Shown in pieces: positions 10,136-22,098 of a stretch of DNA of 64,000 bases. Numbering within the stretch: the first letter of the stretch is position 1; each line of letters starts with the position of its first letter. This stretch comes from Loripinus fragilis (Eukaryota; Mollusca; Bivalvia; Lucinida; Lucinidae), in NCBI GenBank assembly GCA_964019695.1, contig OZ026530.1:40980944-41044943 (forward strand), given 5' to 3'. The notes below the pieces were generated by a model, which was not told the DNA's origin, ran no database searches, and worked only from the letters and a program-made list of their open reading frames with translations. The position numbers and the translations under genes were made by a program.

Positions 10136-10839
10136 CCATGGTGACACTGCTAGAAATTCAAATAAAATATAAATCCATGAAAAATAGTATTATCACATGT
10201 ATTTGCAACACATACGACACATTAGGCGAAAACACAGATAACCAATAAATAAAAAAATACATGATAAATATGGAAGAAATATTAAAAGGTAAATACGTCA
10301 TCAAACACCGCATACTAGCTTAGTTTTCGTTTTTATTTTCCAAATCTTATACTATAAACGATGTAATTCAGCCCCTAAAAAGTTGATTCAAATTTAGATA
10401 TGATTGCTTAGAGACATATAAATATGACATCTATTGAGTTTCTTTAATCAAAAGTAACTGCCTTGAAAGAAAACGATTGTTAATGCTGTAAGTGCTGTTT
10501 TGTTGTTGTAATTGTTGTTTTGTTATGATTTGTTTATCAACGTTGTCTGAATATCAAGATAAGGAGAATATAAATATGTGAATACATTTTATATAAATAG
10601 ATCTACAACGTTGTCTTTGATTTTCAGATTTCCAATGAAACTGTCAAGGTTCATGTGTATCTTCGCTGTACCTTTGGCTGTTTGCATTTTGTGATTTTTT
10701 AAGCCTCAGAATTTTAAGCATTAAAAGGGGCATGTTCTGTTGAGCGAAATGTAGAATGAACAAACACAATTCTGACACAATGAAAAGCGAAACACTGACA
10801 CCTCAATGTATTTCCCTTACTAATCAAACGCTCTTAAAA

Positions 10840-11500
10840 GTCGAGCAGATATCTGCAATAATATTTCACTTTGGTAAGAAGCATCAAATTTGGCATCAAA
10901 GTTCCTCAGGAGAAGAGAAAACCCATAAGCCACCTGAAAAATTCAAAATTGCGGACATTTTCAAGATGGCCACCATATGGTAATATTGTAATTTTGCTAT
11001 AAATTAACAAGCACATGTCCTCTTTCAATGCTTTTGGTGTAAAATGTTCCTCAGGGAAAGTTCTTTCATAAAAATATGTAAGCTCCCCAAAAATTTCAAA
11101 ATGGCGGCAAATTTTCAAGATGACAACCATGCAATATATGGAAAAAATACATTTTGCTATAAAATCGCACCATGTGTCCTGTTACATGCGTTTGGTGTCA
11201 ATTGCTCCTCATGGGAAGCTCTTTTATGAAAACCTGTAAGCCAACAGAAAATTTCAAAATACGGCCATTTTTTAACATGGCTACCATAGGCTTAGACTAT
11301 ATAGAAACATTGTCTTCTGCAATAAAATAGCAAGCATCTGCCAATTTCAACGATTTCGGTTTCAAATGATGCTCTGAGGAAAATCTTTTGAGATAAACTG
11401 TTAGCCTATGAAAATCGTTAAATGACGGATATGGCAATACTGTATTTTGTTATAAAATCGCAATCTATTTCAAAGATTCTAGTGTCAAATTGCACAATTT
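10840..11500. repeat. Degenerate ~165-180 bp tandem array, about 4 units
   Basis: Units near 10870, 11040, 11205 and 11360 each contain a TTCCTCAGG-like word, TAAGC.CC, AAAATTTCAAAATGGCGGC, a CAAGATGGC.ACCATA block, and TTTTGCTATAAAATC. A related, inverted-looking GGCGGCCAT block occurs at 18000-18060. Short ORFs here (10756-10983, 10906-11130) are by-products of the repeats. Confidence 0.75.
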
Positions 11501-12582
11501 TACATTGCTGCACGACTATTTGTTAATTAGGGATAAAAATTGTTCGTTGAAAAGTTTCTTTCTTGCAAAACAATACAATCAGTCATATATCTCATAGAAA
11601 TAACGATTTAATTGTCTTCTTTACAAGTCAACATCATAGATGAAAGACAGACTACATATACAATGTATGTTCCCTTGAATTTTGTAGAGTTCGCCTATAT
11701 TGTAGGAAGTACATCTAGCATTGCATACTCCAAGAAGCTCTTTGCACGTCTCTGTGACAGCTAATCATCGCTGCACCATCAATACTGATTGTTTCAGCGT
11801 CTGGTTCTATCCAAGGAACTGTGACTTTGCCTTTAAGAATGGTAGTGATATGGATGTGTGAATCACCGGATGTTAATAGTTCTTATGACGAAAATCTCCT
11901 TCAAGACACACTCGCTGCCCTGGTACATGTATGATATGAAAAATGTGGAGAAGAGGTCTTCCAGCATCACCATTTGCTTTGAAGAGTCAACAGAAGCTGA
12001 TACTTGTCTTTCTCTTCTTAAATCCCTTCAAAACCTCATTGGATCAGACCTTGCTTTTCTCAAGGGGTGTGCTTAACCACTTGGTGGCAGTATGTTGAGA
12101 AATATCCTTATTATGTAATGAAAGCAGGTCCGACTATCTTCTTTAAAAAAGCTAGCCTATATCTGTCATGACTTTTTATATTTTTTTTCCATTTCCACCT
12201 CACAATGAAATATTTTTGCGCTTGTACTGTCTCCTCGTGGTGGCTAATTTGTTCAGCACCCACTTTGGTCCTACATTTTATCTCGTGCTTTGCAACCAAG
12301 TGACTGAATTTAGGACCAGCTACATGTATCATCCATTTCAGTGGTGATGCATCTTCAGTCACACTTACCACTCCCCATCTGCCTCGATGACTGCGTTGAC
12401 TTGCTCATGAACTTGGCCAAAATCGTCAGCTTGATTTATCTATAACAAAGTTTTCTCTCCTGAACTGGCAAGCCAGTAATGGATGTTTCTCTTTTAGGGT
12501 CATCATGTAGTGGATTGGAAGTCAATGTGCATAGTTATCAATGTGGTTAAACATAAAGCGACAACTTTGGTTTTACTATGCC
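11501..12582. other. Intronic stretch, possible transposon remains
   Basis: Two short open stretches occur (11858-12076 +, 12111-12371 -). The second lies downstream, in reading direction, of the transposon-like fragment 12583-12813 and may belong to the same dead element, but no motif confirms it. Confidence 0.35.
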
Positions 12583-12813
12583 TCATATTTCTCCAATGCC
12601 ACCACTGTCATCAAGTCTGGCTGGATCAAGGAGAATGGGCATCTCATTGTTTATGTAAAACAGAAGAATATTAACCACATGCATAGTGTAGCCATCATTC
12701 TCTTGAGTTTGCTGTGAGCGTGGTGTAAGATCGTTATCTTTTTTCGTCTGTCGAAGACAACACTTGCGCCAGTCAGTCCCGAATATAGATGGCCCTGGTT
12801 CTCTGTTTGCCAT
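12583..12813 (-). pseudogene. N-terminal fragment of an invertebrate transposon-linked ORF
   Basis: A 76-codon - strand ORF begins MANREPGPSIFGTDWRKCCL and later has the segment MPILLDPARLDDSGGIGE. From memory, this resembles the start of a large, repetitive protein family in mollusc and cnidarian genomes, in which a FxTDWxKCxLCQ motif is followed by a DPARLDEGGGIE-like segment; here the second Cys of the CxLCQ motif reads Arg. The family's function is not established and it is usually linked to mobile DNA. The middle part of the same kind of protein seems to be at 14500-15370 on the opposite strand. Confidence 0.45.
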
Positions 12814-13132
12814 CTTGATGATTGGTAAACAACTTGTCGAAATATGAAACCTATTTTGTATTCAGTGAATCAAGGTCGAAGGGCTATCCTTTTACCGTCT
12901 CAATCACATTAACGCACAATGAGGTACGGGATGTGACAAGGTTCGGCAATAAATCTATATACCTACATCGTCCTGACATGATGAAGCATTGCTGCCTTGG
13001 AAAAAAAGCATCACAACAAACAAACACGTATTACAAACATCTAGCCCAGTAGTTCATCCAGTATCATTTAAGCCCTATGCGAACCATATACACCATCCAG
13101 GTAACTACATTGAAAACAAATCAAAGCCCCTG

Positions 13133-16100
13133 TTACCCTTGTAGGCCTTGAGCTGGCTATAGAACCCCCTCCCCCACAGGGGGAATTTTGTAAACTATAA
13201 TTTTCTAAAACTACATTATATAAGACACAAAATAAAATATGTTAGCCTTCTGAGAGTGGCAGCGTTAACGTGTAACATCGCGTTATATACGTTACCCCCG
13301 TCCCAAAAAATAGCATAAAACGTCCCTGATAATGTCTCAACCATGGCATGTTCGCACATATATGCATGCTGACACAGGTTTATGAACTTCTTATAACACA
13401 GTTGCATATTTTTAGCATTAATCTTATAAATGTCTTGAGTAATTACCGTTGTATACGCTACTTAGTGTTTCTTGCGTTATTTCCGAGTATCATTATGGTA
13501 TTTATTGACTATATGTGTATTACATCTGTCACAGAATATAGTAAATCTATAAGGCTGGTACTTAAATGATTTAAAGTTTTTTTATTATGGTAGCTTACAC
13601 ATTTTTCAAGCCCATGTTATGTATGTTACCTTCAAAATAGCATTAAACATTCAAGCTAATGTCCATGTTTATATTTATTTGCATGCTGGCACAGGTTTAA
13701 GTACTTCTTTTAACAAGGTTTACCTATTTTAATTCTTCATTTAATAAATTCCCTGAGCTTTAACTGTTATGTGTGTTACCAAATGAAGCATAAGCTATTC
13801 TGAGTATCTGTATAGCAGTTGTTAACTATACATGTATAAAGTCTGTCAGAGGATTTAGAAAATTTATAAGACTGAAATAAATTGACTTTCCTTATTAATT
13901 TATGGTTACTTAAACTAATATTATAATGTGATCTATCAACCTTCGCTGTTTGCTCACATAAACAGTAGATACCATGCATTCAAATAGGAAGTTCTTAAAG
14001 ACAGTCACCTTGAAACATCTCAGTTATGGGCAAGTTATATGGATATAATTAAGATGGTGTTGACAATGATTAAGGCTACAAGGAAAACAACTTTGAATTG
14101 CATGTCAGCTTTATCTGTATGCCTTGTTCCCAATGTTCATTGCAAACGATCACAACAACTACGCACAAAATGTACCTGTGTAACGGATTACACTCATAAA
14201 TTTGTCTGATACACATCGCATATGCAAAGAGCATTTCAAACAAAATGGGTTAAGTGTGTCACAGCCATTGGATCTTTGCTTTGGAAATGCTTTTGACATA
14301 ACTATCAGGCAAAAAAATAAAGAAGTATTATAGGCGTCAGCAACTAGAACTACGCTTCGAACTACAGATGGAATGGTGTATTACTCATCACACCAGAGCT
14401 CAATATATTGAAACAACTCTTCAATGCACTGAAATGAAATATTCAATCTGCTCAGATAGAAAATAGAACGAGTACTAGAGGCAGTTTCAGGTTCACCAAT
14501 CCTTTTAGTTCTAGTTTTGAAGACAAGGAACTGTACTATTTGTCTTTCGGTGTTCCTGCTAAGCCTGGCATAGCTAAGGCTCTTATTAAGGCTAATGACA
14601 TTGGCAGGAAGGCTGTTGCAGACTTTACTGACTCACTTTTAGTTTAAAAATCTGTCTTTCACAACCCCACAAAATGCTACAAGCTAATAAAGTTTTCAGG
14701 CTTGCGAGGTCAAGCAAGAAGAAATTGTCCAAATTACAAAACGTAAACAGCCAGATGAGAGCTTAAAGTAGCGTCTTTGGTCAGCATTACCTTTTTTTCT
14801 GTTGGACATAATGATGACCTTGAGTTGACGCTGCCGTTCCTTCTGGGACCTGTACCATGGTCACTGTCAATTCCTGATATAATTTCCAGCAAAAATGACA
14901 AGTCTAAACTTCCGCATGACTTGCAATCACACATTGAACCAACATGAGATTGGCCATGTAACTTTGATGGTAATGCCATACATACAGAGCATAATAGCTT
15001 TACCGGTCACCTTCAAGGATCTGATGGCACCAGTATTCAACCAGGCACTAAAGGCAGGGCATGTTGGTTTTGTCACTGATACATATATACAATGTATAAG
15101 TAGCAGTCTATAAAGTCTTACAAACGTTTTCGCAGAGGATAACCTGGGTGTTTTGCTTAACAATGGAGTATGCAACAAAAGGTGCACCTTCTGAATGAAC
15201 AAATAAACAACATTGGCCAGAATATGGGGGAAGAGATCTACAGTAATACACTGTTTAACAGACTGTGACACTACCTATGTGCCGATGTGTTAGTACCACT
15301 GAAAAGTTGTTCCTATCAAACTGATAGAGAACCCCTGCCCCTCTAGTTTATCAACATTCTAAGCAGGGTAGGAAAATAAACAAATAATTTCTCTTGGCAC
15401 TCATCAGTGACATGAAGCCCTTACATGTGATATTTATGTTAATGTAAATAAGCTGCAGTACGACATGTTTCTGAAAAAAGTACCAACGCCATACACATTT
15501 ATTGACTATTTCAAATGGCATGAACAGGAGTTTATCTCCATCTTGCTTTTCTGTCCTTAGTATGTATATACAAAGATTATACTATCATGTCTTTCCCATG
15601 AAAACAAGTGAGGCTTTCCAGATATAGGCAAAATGCGTGGAAAATAAATGGGAAGAAAATCAAGTACCTCTTGGTGAAAGAAAACTTGATTGTACCCTTA
15701 CAAAAGAGCCACAGAATTATATTTGACATTTTGTGTGATATGGGGTTTCCATGTTCAAAACTCAACAACCCAAACCTTATAATAGATGGAAACATAATAT
15801 TTGCAGTTTCCAAAAGGTATATAAACATTAATACAAAAAGAATTAGTAAGCACATCTCCATTGAAAAAGAATATCAAACTATAATAGTTTCATAAATCAT
15901 TTATATAGGAATAATAAAAAAAAATGTAACATACGTTACACTTTTTATGGTGCATATTTGTTTTCAAAGGTCGATATCTGTGATGCAAAAATAACTTACT
16001 TGGATGATATAGCCAATTAAGAAATCTTACCTTATGGTTTGCACTTTACAGAAGTCATGTCATTTACTAAAATTATCAAAGATGTTGATGGGTAATATAT

Positions 16101-17440
16101 GTATTTAGCTGTTACAAGGTAATGATGCCTTTACCATAGTGCTAGCATATTGCAAAATCCTTGCAAGATGAATCTGATAGAGGATTAATAAGGTATATTG
16201 GAAAATTCTTTAAACCCTTGGATAATATACGTAGAGTTGCTAGCTTGGCAAGAAACAGCTCCGTAACTTCTACCTAATGGGTTTTCTTTGATCTTTTAAG
16301 TTGGTACTCACACATTGCACTATCTATTACAAAATTTCCATGAGTGTTATGCTAACTATATTTGATGTCTCTATAAAAGAAAAAAGGGTTTATGGTAGTT
16401 AATGTTTTGAGTTACTTCCTCAGCAAATGAGCCAGAGTAAAAAGAAGTACATGGACCTGTGCCAGCATGCAAATAAGTACGAGCAGGTCGTGTTGGAGAC
16501 CATATCTTGAACTTTTAATGGTATTCAGAGAGTTGCGTATGTAACCTGGGCTGTAAAAAAGTGTAAGACAGCATAATAAGGAACTTAAATCCATTTGAAT
16601 AGAAACCTTCTAGCTTTGCTATATTCACTGACGGATGTAATACATGTATAGTCAATAACAGCCATACTGATATTTGGAAATAACATATATGTTATTAGAA
16701 ACTCTTAAATCTGTGCCAGACTTAATAAAAGTGTGAATATGTCATGTTGGAGACATTATCAGGAAAATGTAATGTTATTTTACGTAACAAAATGTTACCC
16801 GCTAAAGCTGCCACTTTCAGAAGGCTAACTTATTTCATTTTGTGGCAAAGGTAATGTAGTATCTGGAAATCATAGTGTACAAAATTCGCTCTAGGGGAGG
16901 TGGGGTCTATAGCCAGCGCAAGGCCTAGATAATTACATTTTACATTTGTGTGTGATATTGGGCTACCATGTTTAACATCTAATACCTCAAAAAGTATATT
17001 AGATAGAAACAAAATGCTTGCAGTTTTGAAAAGGTAAATAAAAATCCTTTAATGTAATACCAAATTAATGAACATAAACCGGTTTCAATTAAATTTAAGA
17101 CAAACTATATTAGATTCATATATCAATTAAAAGGAGGTTCAATAAAAAAAATGTAACATACCCTACATCAGGGGTGAATATATTTGTTTTCAAATGTCAA
17201 TATCTGTGGCCCAGTAATAGCTTATTTAGAAAATATAACCAATTTGGAAATCTTACCTTATCTTTTGCACTTTTCTGAAGTCTTAAAAAGAATGCTTATT
17301 ATTATATAGTTTGTAGGGTAACGTATGTAACAGGCTGTTACAGCTCAACGCTGTCATTGTCAGAGGGCTTACATGTTGCAAAATCCTTGCAAACATTGGG
17401 CTTCAAGAAAAATATAAACCATTTCAGCCTATTGGCTTCG
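13133..17440. mobile_element. Large inverted-repeat element 1 with subrepeats
   Basis: The left part (13133-13900) and right part (about 16400-16945) are inverted copies. GGCTATAGAACCCCCTCCCC at 13152 faces GGGGAGGTGGGGTCTATAGC near 16894; TGTTAGCCTTCTGAGAGTGG at 13239 faces CCACTTTCAGAAGGCTAAC near 16811. Each arm holds two units of about 300-350 bp with GCATGCTGACACAGGTTTA and a CGTTAC/TGTTAC block. On the right side, 15700-16190 recurs in direct orientation at 16925-17400. The middle holds a dead transposon ORF (14500-15370). This fits a degenerate DNA transposon with long compound inverted repeats; exact ends are uncertain. A relative lies at 35249-38535. Confidence 0.65.
14500..15370 (+). 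pseudogene. Dead transposon-linked ORF, middle part
   Basis: Frame-broken + strand coding traces, in order: GVPAKPGIAKALIKANDIGR near 14555; VASLVSITFF then DDLELTLPFLLGPVPWSLS near 14770-14870; and ALPVTFKDLMAPVFNQALKA with GHVGFVTDTY near 14998-15085, followed by SIKSYKRFRRG. From memory, the LLGPVPWSL-like and FVTDTY...SIK..ERxRRG-like segments belong to a repetitive protein family of invertebrate genomes of unknown function that is thought to be carried by mobile elements. At least three frame changes and stops make it a pseudogene. It sits in the middle of inverted-repeat element 1. Confidence 0.5.
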
Positions 17441-18432
17441 CTCTACCAGACTGACAAACCCCGTTGGGGCTTTCTACCTAAATGTCTAGAACTTCAATCC
17501 ACACTAGATAACTGGTGTGTGCCTAATTAGAAAGCAATTTAATTGGGACACTAACATAAATATTTAACTACAATTAGCTAAGTTTTTAAGCCAATACTGA
17601 ACACCATACTGAGTTTCACAGAAGTGTTGTCGCTTGTCCGTTGACTTCGCTCTTCTTAGGTACTACTCTAAAAATTCGCTACATGAACGTTTTTAGTGCA
17701 TTGTCTCATGTACAATTTGAAAGCTGTGTATATGACGATGCTGAGCATGTTTATCTACGTGCATAACTAAAATATATACTCATTTTCAGTGTAGCTCAGT
17801 AAAACGTAAACTGGACCTCTTATTTAGTAGACTATTTAGTATTCCGAGACTAATATTTGGTTAAAGGAAACCTCTGATCGCTTTCGGAGTTCAAAATTTG
17901 GATTCCTCGCATTTAAAAAGGTATAATTTGATTCCTATATTATTAAGATAGGACAAACCTAGGTGAGTGTATCTCAAAAAGCAATAATTCCTCAGATCAA
18001 TGGCGGCCATCATTAAAAATTGCCGCCACTTTGAATTTTTCAAGTGGTTAACGGGTTTTCTCAAAAGAATAACCCCTAAACAGTATGTGTGCCAAGTTTG
18101 ATGTTTCTTTCCGGAGGCGAAAGATTCTTATTATATTTGCAGCTATCTACTAGGCTAAAACAACTTTGATGCATTCCAAAACATCATATAAGTAATTAGT
18201 TAAGAGAGCGTAAGGAAAAATATTTTTCTCATTTCTCAACAAAAACATATGTTGTGGTTACTCAAAAGAACCGACTCAAAGCATGATAAAACTGATGGGT
18301 AAGAAAATGTTTATTATTTTACGCTCAAAAATATATTTATCTTAATCTTTGAAATTTAATTTATACCATGTGTACATGTACTCTATAGTTTCAGTTCAGG
18401 GCACTAGTAGTATATTTTCTATTAATTTACAG
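17441..18432. other. 3' part of intron 1, nothing recognised
   Basis: Sequence without clear structure except a fragment related to the 10840-11500 repeat (GGCGGCCAT and GCCGCCACTTTGAATTTTTC near 18002-18045). Confidence 0.5.
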
Positions 18433-18502
18433 TGTTGCTGTACTGGTAAGAGATGTGAACCAACAACAGTCCGCGGAAGAACATATTACAAATGTGTTAC
18501 TG
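18433..18502 (+). CDS. Lectin gene exon 2: Cys-rich segment
   Basis: A 70-bp exon between an acceptor (TATTAATTTACAG) and a donor (ACTG then GTATGA). Read in phase 0 from exon 1, it gives CCCTGKRCEPTTVRGRTYYK, then CVT, and ends in phase 1, the phase needed for the CCP exon at 19382. With exon 1 it completes a 7-Cys segment with spacing C-x6-C-x3-CCC-x4-C-x12-C. I do not recognise this as a named domain. It probably forms a small disulfide-rich cap between the signal peptide and the first CCP module. The exon call rests on phase, splice sites and Cys density, not on a family match. Confidence 0.65.
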
Positions 18503-19052
18503 GTATGAACAATTTAGTATATAATTCCTATCAATTATTGAAATGTGAATGTACTGCTGTACATATATCAACAAATACAAGTATAGTTGATTGATTATTG
18601 GTTGATGTTATCATAGAGACCTGTCTCTATCCGTATAGCTGGGGAAAATATTCATCCATGATATCTAAATAGACTTTACCATCTTCATGCATTGAACGAG
18701 TCTATAAAATAATAAGACGTGCAATTTGATTTGAGTGGTTCATTCCATTTTATTTGTAAATGAGGGTTATTCATAGAGAAACGTTAGAGTATATTTTTGC
18801 GTCGCAAATATTTAAATTTAACTGTAATGTTCAAATTTCCCTTTTCAGGTAAGTATTAAGGTAAGTTGTAATGTTTAATAAGTCCATTGCTGTACAGGTA
18901 TTTACATAGTGCACGTTTGTAATACCGCGGAAATATTCTGAAATGAGATTCACATGCGAACAATGTTTGTATGCATTTAATCCTTATTTAAACCTAAAGG
19001 TATAAATATCAACCATATCCTTCTGTATACATGCGTATACATAATTTCACAA

Positions 19053-19133
19053 ACAGTGAAGACCCAGATGAAATGCTACAAGATGCAGCATTTCAGCGGT
19101 ACATGTATATATCTACACTATTTGCCAAGAAAC
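19053..19133. repeat. Degraded palindrome related to 7748-7816
   Basis: ACAAACAGTGAAGACCCAGA, TGAAATGCTACAAGATGCAG and CATTTCAG match one arm and centre of the 7748 palindrome; the right arm has diverged (CTACACTATTTGCC). Confidence 0.6.
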
Positions 19134-19381
19134 AATACAATCTTTATAGAAAACATACAACTATATTTAGAAATTATGACTGGTGACCCCTCTGGTTATA
19201 CAAAGGACCATTCCAAGTTCACTATACCAAACTTTAAGGAAACGTCCATAAATATATATACAAAGGGTAGTGGAGTGTTTCACTCATTTTCATTACACAG
19301 ATAACAGTTCCTCTCATAGATTCGTAGAAAATAAATGCTACCTGAAACGTACATGTACATGTGCCAATCTCCGTTTTACAG

Positions 19382-19579
19382 TGGATTGTGGAAAGTTATC
19401 AGATCCTGTAAATGGTACTGTAACAACTCTTGGTGGAACAAAGTTTGAAAGTCTAGCATCATACAGGTGTAATGAGGGATACGTACTTAGCTATCCCGCC
19501 AGCAGGACCTGCCTAAGTTCTGGTCTATGGAGTGGGGCGTCACCAAGGTGTGACCCTGAAACAGTTTGTAGGAAAGAAG
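19382..19579 (+). CDS. Lectin gene exon 3: CCP/sushi module 1
   Basis: A 198-bp exon, phase 1 at both ends as is typical of shuffled CCP modules. Acceptor CCGTTTTACAG, donor GAAG then GTAAGC. The encoded module shows the CCP pattern: VDCGKLSDPVNGTV (Cys 1, then P-x-N-G), ASYRCNEGYVLSY (Cys 2, with Y-x-C and the G-Y after it), SRTCLSSGLWSG (Cys 3 and the conserved Trp), and SPRCDPETVC (Cys 4 plus one extra Cys in the linker). CCP modules are extracellular binding modules of about 60 residues, common in complement regulators and in mollusc immune lectins. NGT is a potential N-glycosylation site. This is one of the clearest coding calls in the window. Confidence 0.92.
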
Positions 19580-20232
19580 GTAAGCTGATAGTCTGGCAAG
19601 TTTTGTGACTGCAAAGGATCGTTCTTTGTTTCTTCCCGTACATTGTGTAATCGATCAGTGAATAGTCTGGCAAGCTTTGTGGCTGCACAATCGCGACTCG
19701 TTTGGTAAAATCTAAACGAAATGTGTGCACATGCAAATTTTGCATTTGCGCACATTTAGTAAGAATTTAACAAACCAGCGGTTTTGCATTTTACAATACC
19801 CCTGCTTTACAAAAATGCAAACGCATTTTCTATAGATGGTATCGCATGCCTCTGTTAATTTTAGGGGTCTACTATGCCAGACTATTCTGCCGCGAACGCC
19901 ATGTCGCGATTGTACATTACACAAACAAAAATACAATAATACTTCAATGTTTTTTTACGTATCTAGTAGCTGCATAATGTAATGACATGTGTTGCAATTT
20001 AACACACTAGTCGATAATCAGTTTTTGCCGACTGTGTCACAAAGATGGTGACCGATGAGAAAAGGTTAGACTAGAAAGGTAATTCGAGAATCGAATCAAG
20101 CCTCGGTGTACTTAAGGCGCATTATACTTAGTATTATGTACGAAAAAGCTCCATTTTGTTAATCTGAACTGACGTAAGGAAAATTAGTTCTGTAGCATGT
20201 TGATTCAGCTCTCTTATGAAGTTAAGTTTATG

Positions 20233-20284
20233 TTTTTTTCAATAAAATATCGCTATAACGATAGCGATATTTTATTGAAAAAAA
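20233..20284. repeat. Perfect 24-bp inverted repeat
   Basis: TTTTTTTCAATAAAATATCG plus CTAT (20233-20256), a 4-base AACG loop, then ATAGCGATATTTTATTGAAA plus AAAA (20261-20284). All 24 positions pair. No second copy was seen in the window. Confidence 0.95.
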
Positions 20285-20630
20285 AACACACCTAAACCTC
20301 ATTTATAACATCTTGTTGACTGTTTTCGCTGCAATAGAACTTGTTATTGTATTTGCAAGGTTCCTGTGACGTCAGTATCACGTTATGTAACGTCAACGTT
20401 ATCAAAGTAGATCCTCGATGTAGATCCTCGATGTACAACCGAGGTCTGATTCTACGGAATTACATGGAATTGACAAGGCAGTTCCGACTGACTGTTTTAC
20501 AAAACCTTCTCATTTGGAAGCCATCGGCATATTCCATGAATTACTCTGTTTATTAATCACAACACTCCTAAATGCCTGATGTAAGCACAACAGGGATATT
20601 GCTTTCTATCAAATAAAGTACAATGTACAT

Positions 20631-20786
20631 TGTTGTCAGTAACAAGCGAAAGTATGTGCACAAATTACTGGTTAACCGCTTGTTCAAGCCTGCCCAGGAA
20701 AACGTGTGGTTAAGTGAACTGACCGTCCCGCAATGACCATAGCTGTTGACATGGGACGTAAAGCAACAAAAACAAAAACAAAAAAC
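20631..20786 (+). mobile_element. SINE family 2, 5'-truncated tail
   Basis: Matches the 3' half of the full copy at 61777-62086: GTATGTGCAC, TACTGGTTAACCGCTTGTTC, GTGAACTGACCGTCCCGC and GGGACGTAAA, ending in a run of CAAAAA units. Loss of the tRNA-like head is the usual result of incomplete reverse transcription. Confidence 0.85.
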
Positions 20787-20856
20787 AGTAATATGTTAAA
20801 ATATGAATTAAATGCTTCTGGTTATGTGTCGATTATAGATGTTCATCTATCCGTAT

Positions 20857-20882
20857 ATATATATGTGTGTGTGTGTGTGTGT
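20857..20882. repeat. TA/GT microsatellite
   Basis: A short TATA run passes into about nine GT units. It explains the Cys/Val-rich chance ORFs nearby. Confidence 0.9.
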
Positions 20883-21363
20883 GGTGTTTTGTCCTTATTT
20901 GCACGTCTGTGTCAGTTTGCTTATCGTTTTGTACGCGCGCACATACAGAGACACAGAACATACATATATGTAAGACATACGGAGTGAGAAAAACTGATAG
21001 GGTTGGTAGGAATAACCAATCGTTCGTAGACCTATATAAACAGCTGCAGCTGGGGTGTTCAATTTAAACTGTACAATTTGATGACTTCAAAAAGGCAATC
21101 ATTTGCTAGTATATGTAAGTATTGAATGCGCATTGCATAGATGAGCAAACACTGCGATCTCTATCCTACGTGTATTGCACTTACAGTACAAAATGGGTTT
21201 TCAATCCAACAAAAACTATGATTCATTTGAAAGCTACACTACGCAAACGCAAGTGTCAAACACTTCATGTAGGTGAAACGACGAAAATGAAATACATACG
21301 TTGCGAATTGCGTTTTGATATTGTAAATGCCAAATATTAACTGATTATGTATCGTAATTCTAG

Positions 21364-21555
21364 AGTGTCCTACACTTGAGCCTCCCTGCAATGGACACTT
21401 AGTAGACGTACCAACCAACCCCAAACCTGGGGATGTCGCCACCTTTGATTGTCTGGATGGATTTGAACTAGACGGAGACAAGACTGGCACAAGGACCTGT
21501 CAGGAAGACTATACGTGGGATGGCATGTCTCTGTGTTGTGTAAAAACATGCCGAC
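21364..21555 (+). CDS. Lectin gene exon 4: CCP/sushi module 2
   Basis: A 192-bp exon, phase 1 at both ends, acceptor CGTAATTCTAG, donor CGAC then GTATGT. The module reads ECPTLEPPCNGHLVDV, KPGDVATFDCLDGFEL, TGTRTCQEDYTWDG and MSLCCVKTC. It shows the CCP order of Cys, P-x-N-G, F-x-C with D-G-F, R-T-C and W, then the closing Cys. It has seven Cys instead of four: one extra before NG, a doubled Cys near the end and one in the exit linker, so at least one non-standard disulfide is likely within the module or with its neighbours. It follows module 1 in phase and leads into the C-type lectin domain at 27897. A plain extracellular binding module; partner unknown. Confidence 0.9.
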
Positions 21556-22098
21556 GTATGTATTTATTATATAACGACTGGCTTTAAAAACGTCACACTA
21601 GGATTAATGTATGTCTCAGAAACGAATGCAAAACAATCAATTTGATTGTATATTAAAGAGTGTACATTTGTGAGTAATGCATGAAAACATGTCCACATCA
21701 AAATCCTTTAAAGCATTGAAAATGTAAGGTATTTGAAATAGGGATCAACTGTTTCATTTGACAAAAAATTAAAAGTGAAAGGTCACTTACTTCTTTAATC
21801 AAGAAACACGAGAGGCATTATGAACTTTGTTAGTCATCACGGGTTTGCTTTCATTTTGATTGGCAGGTCTGTAAAACAACAGGCTTGCATTTTCGACCTT
21901 AATTCGATGACTTTAAAAATCCGCTTCTTAAGAATTTTTCCAGTGGCTAAAATTTTACGAAGCAATAACGCCGTCGAGTTTAGCTGTACGTTTACATGTA
22001 CATGTAAAACTTAAGTGTTGACAGAAGAAGCCACTTTATGATGACATCACTGAAGCAAAAGAAGTTTACATTCAACTGTCTTTTGAAAGATACATGTA

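Noticed and set aside
15608..15895. 95-codon + strand ORF within inverted-repeat element 1
   Set aside because: Lies in the segment duplicated at 16925-17400, where the frame is broken; treated as repeat DNA.
20733..20987. Val/Cys-rich ORFs at the GT tract
   Set aside because: Produced by the GT microsatellite and SINE tail.
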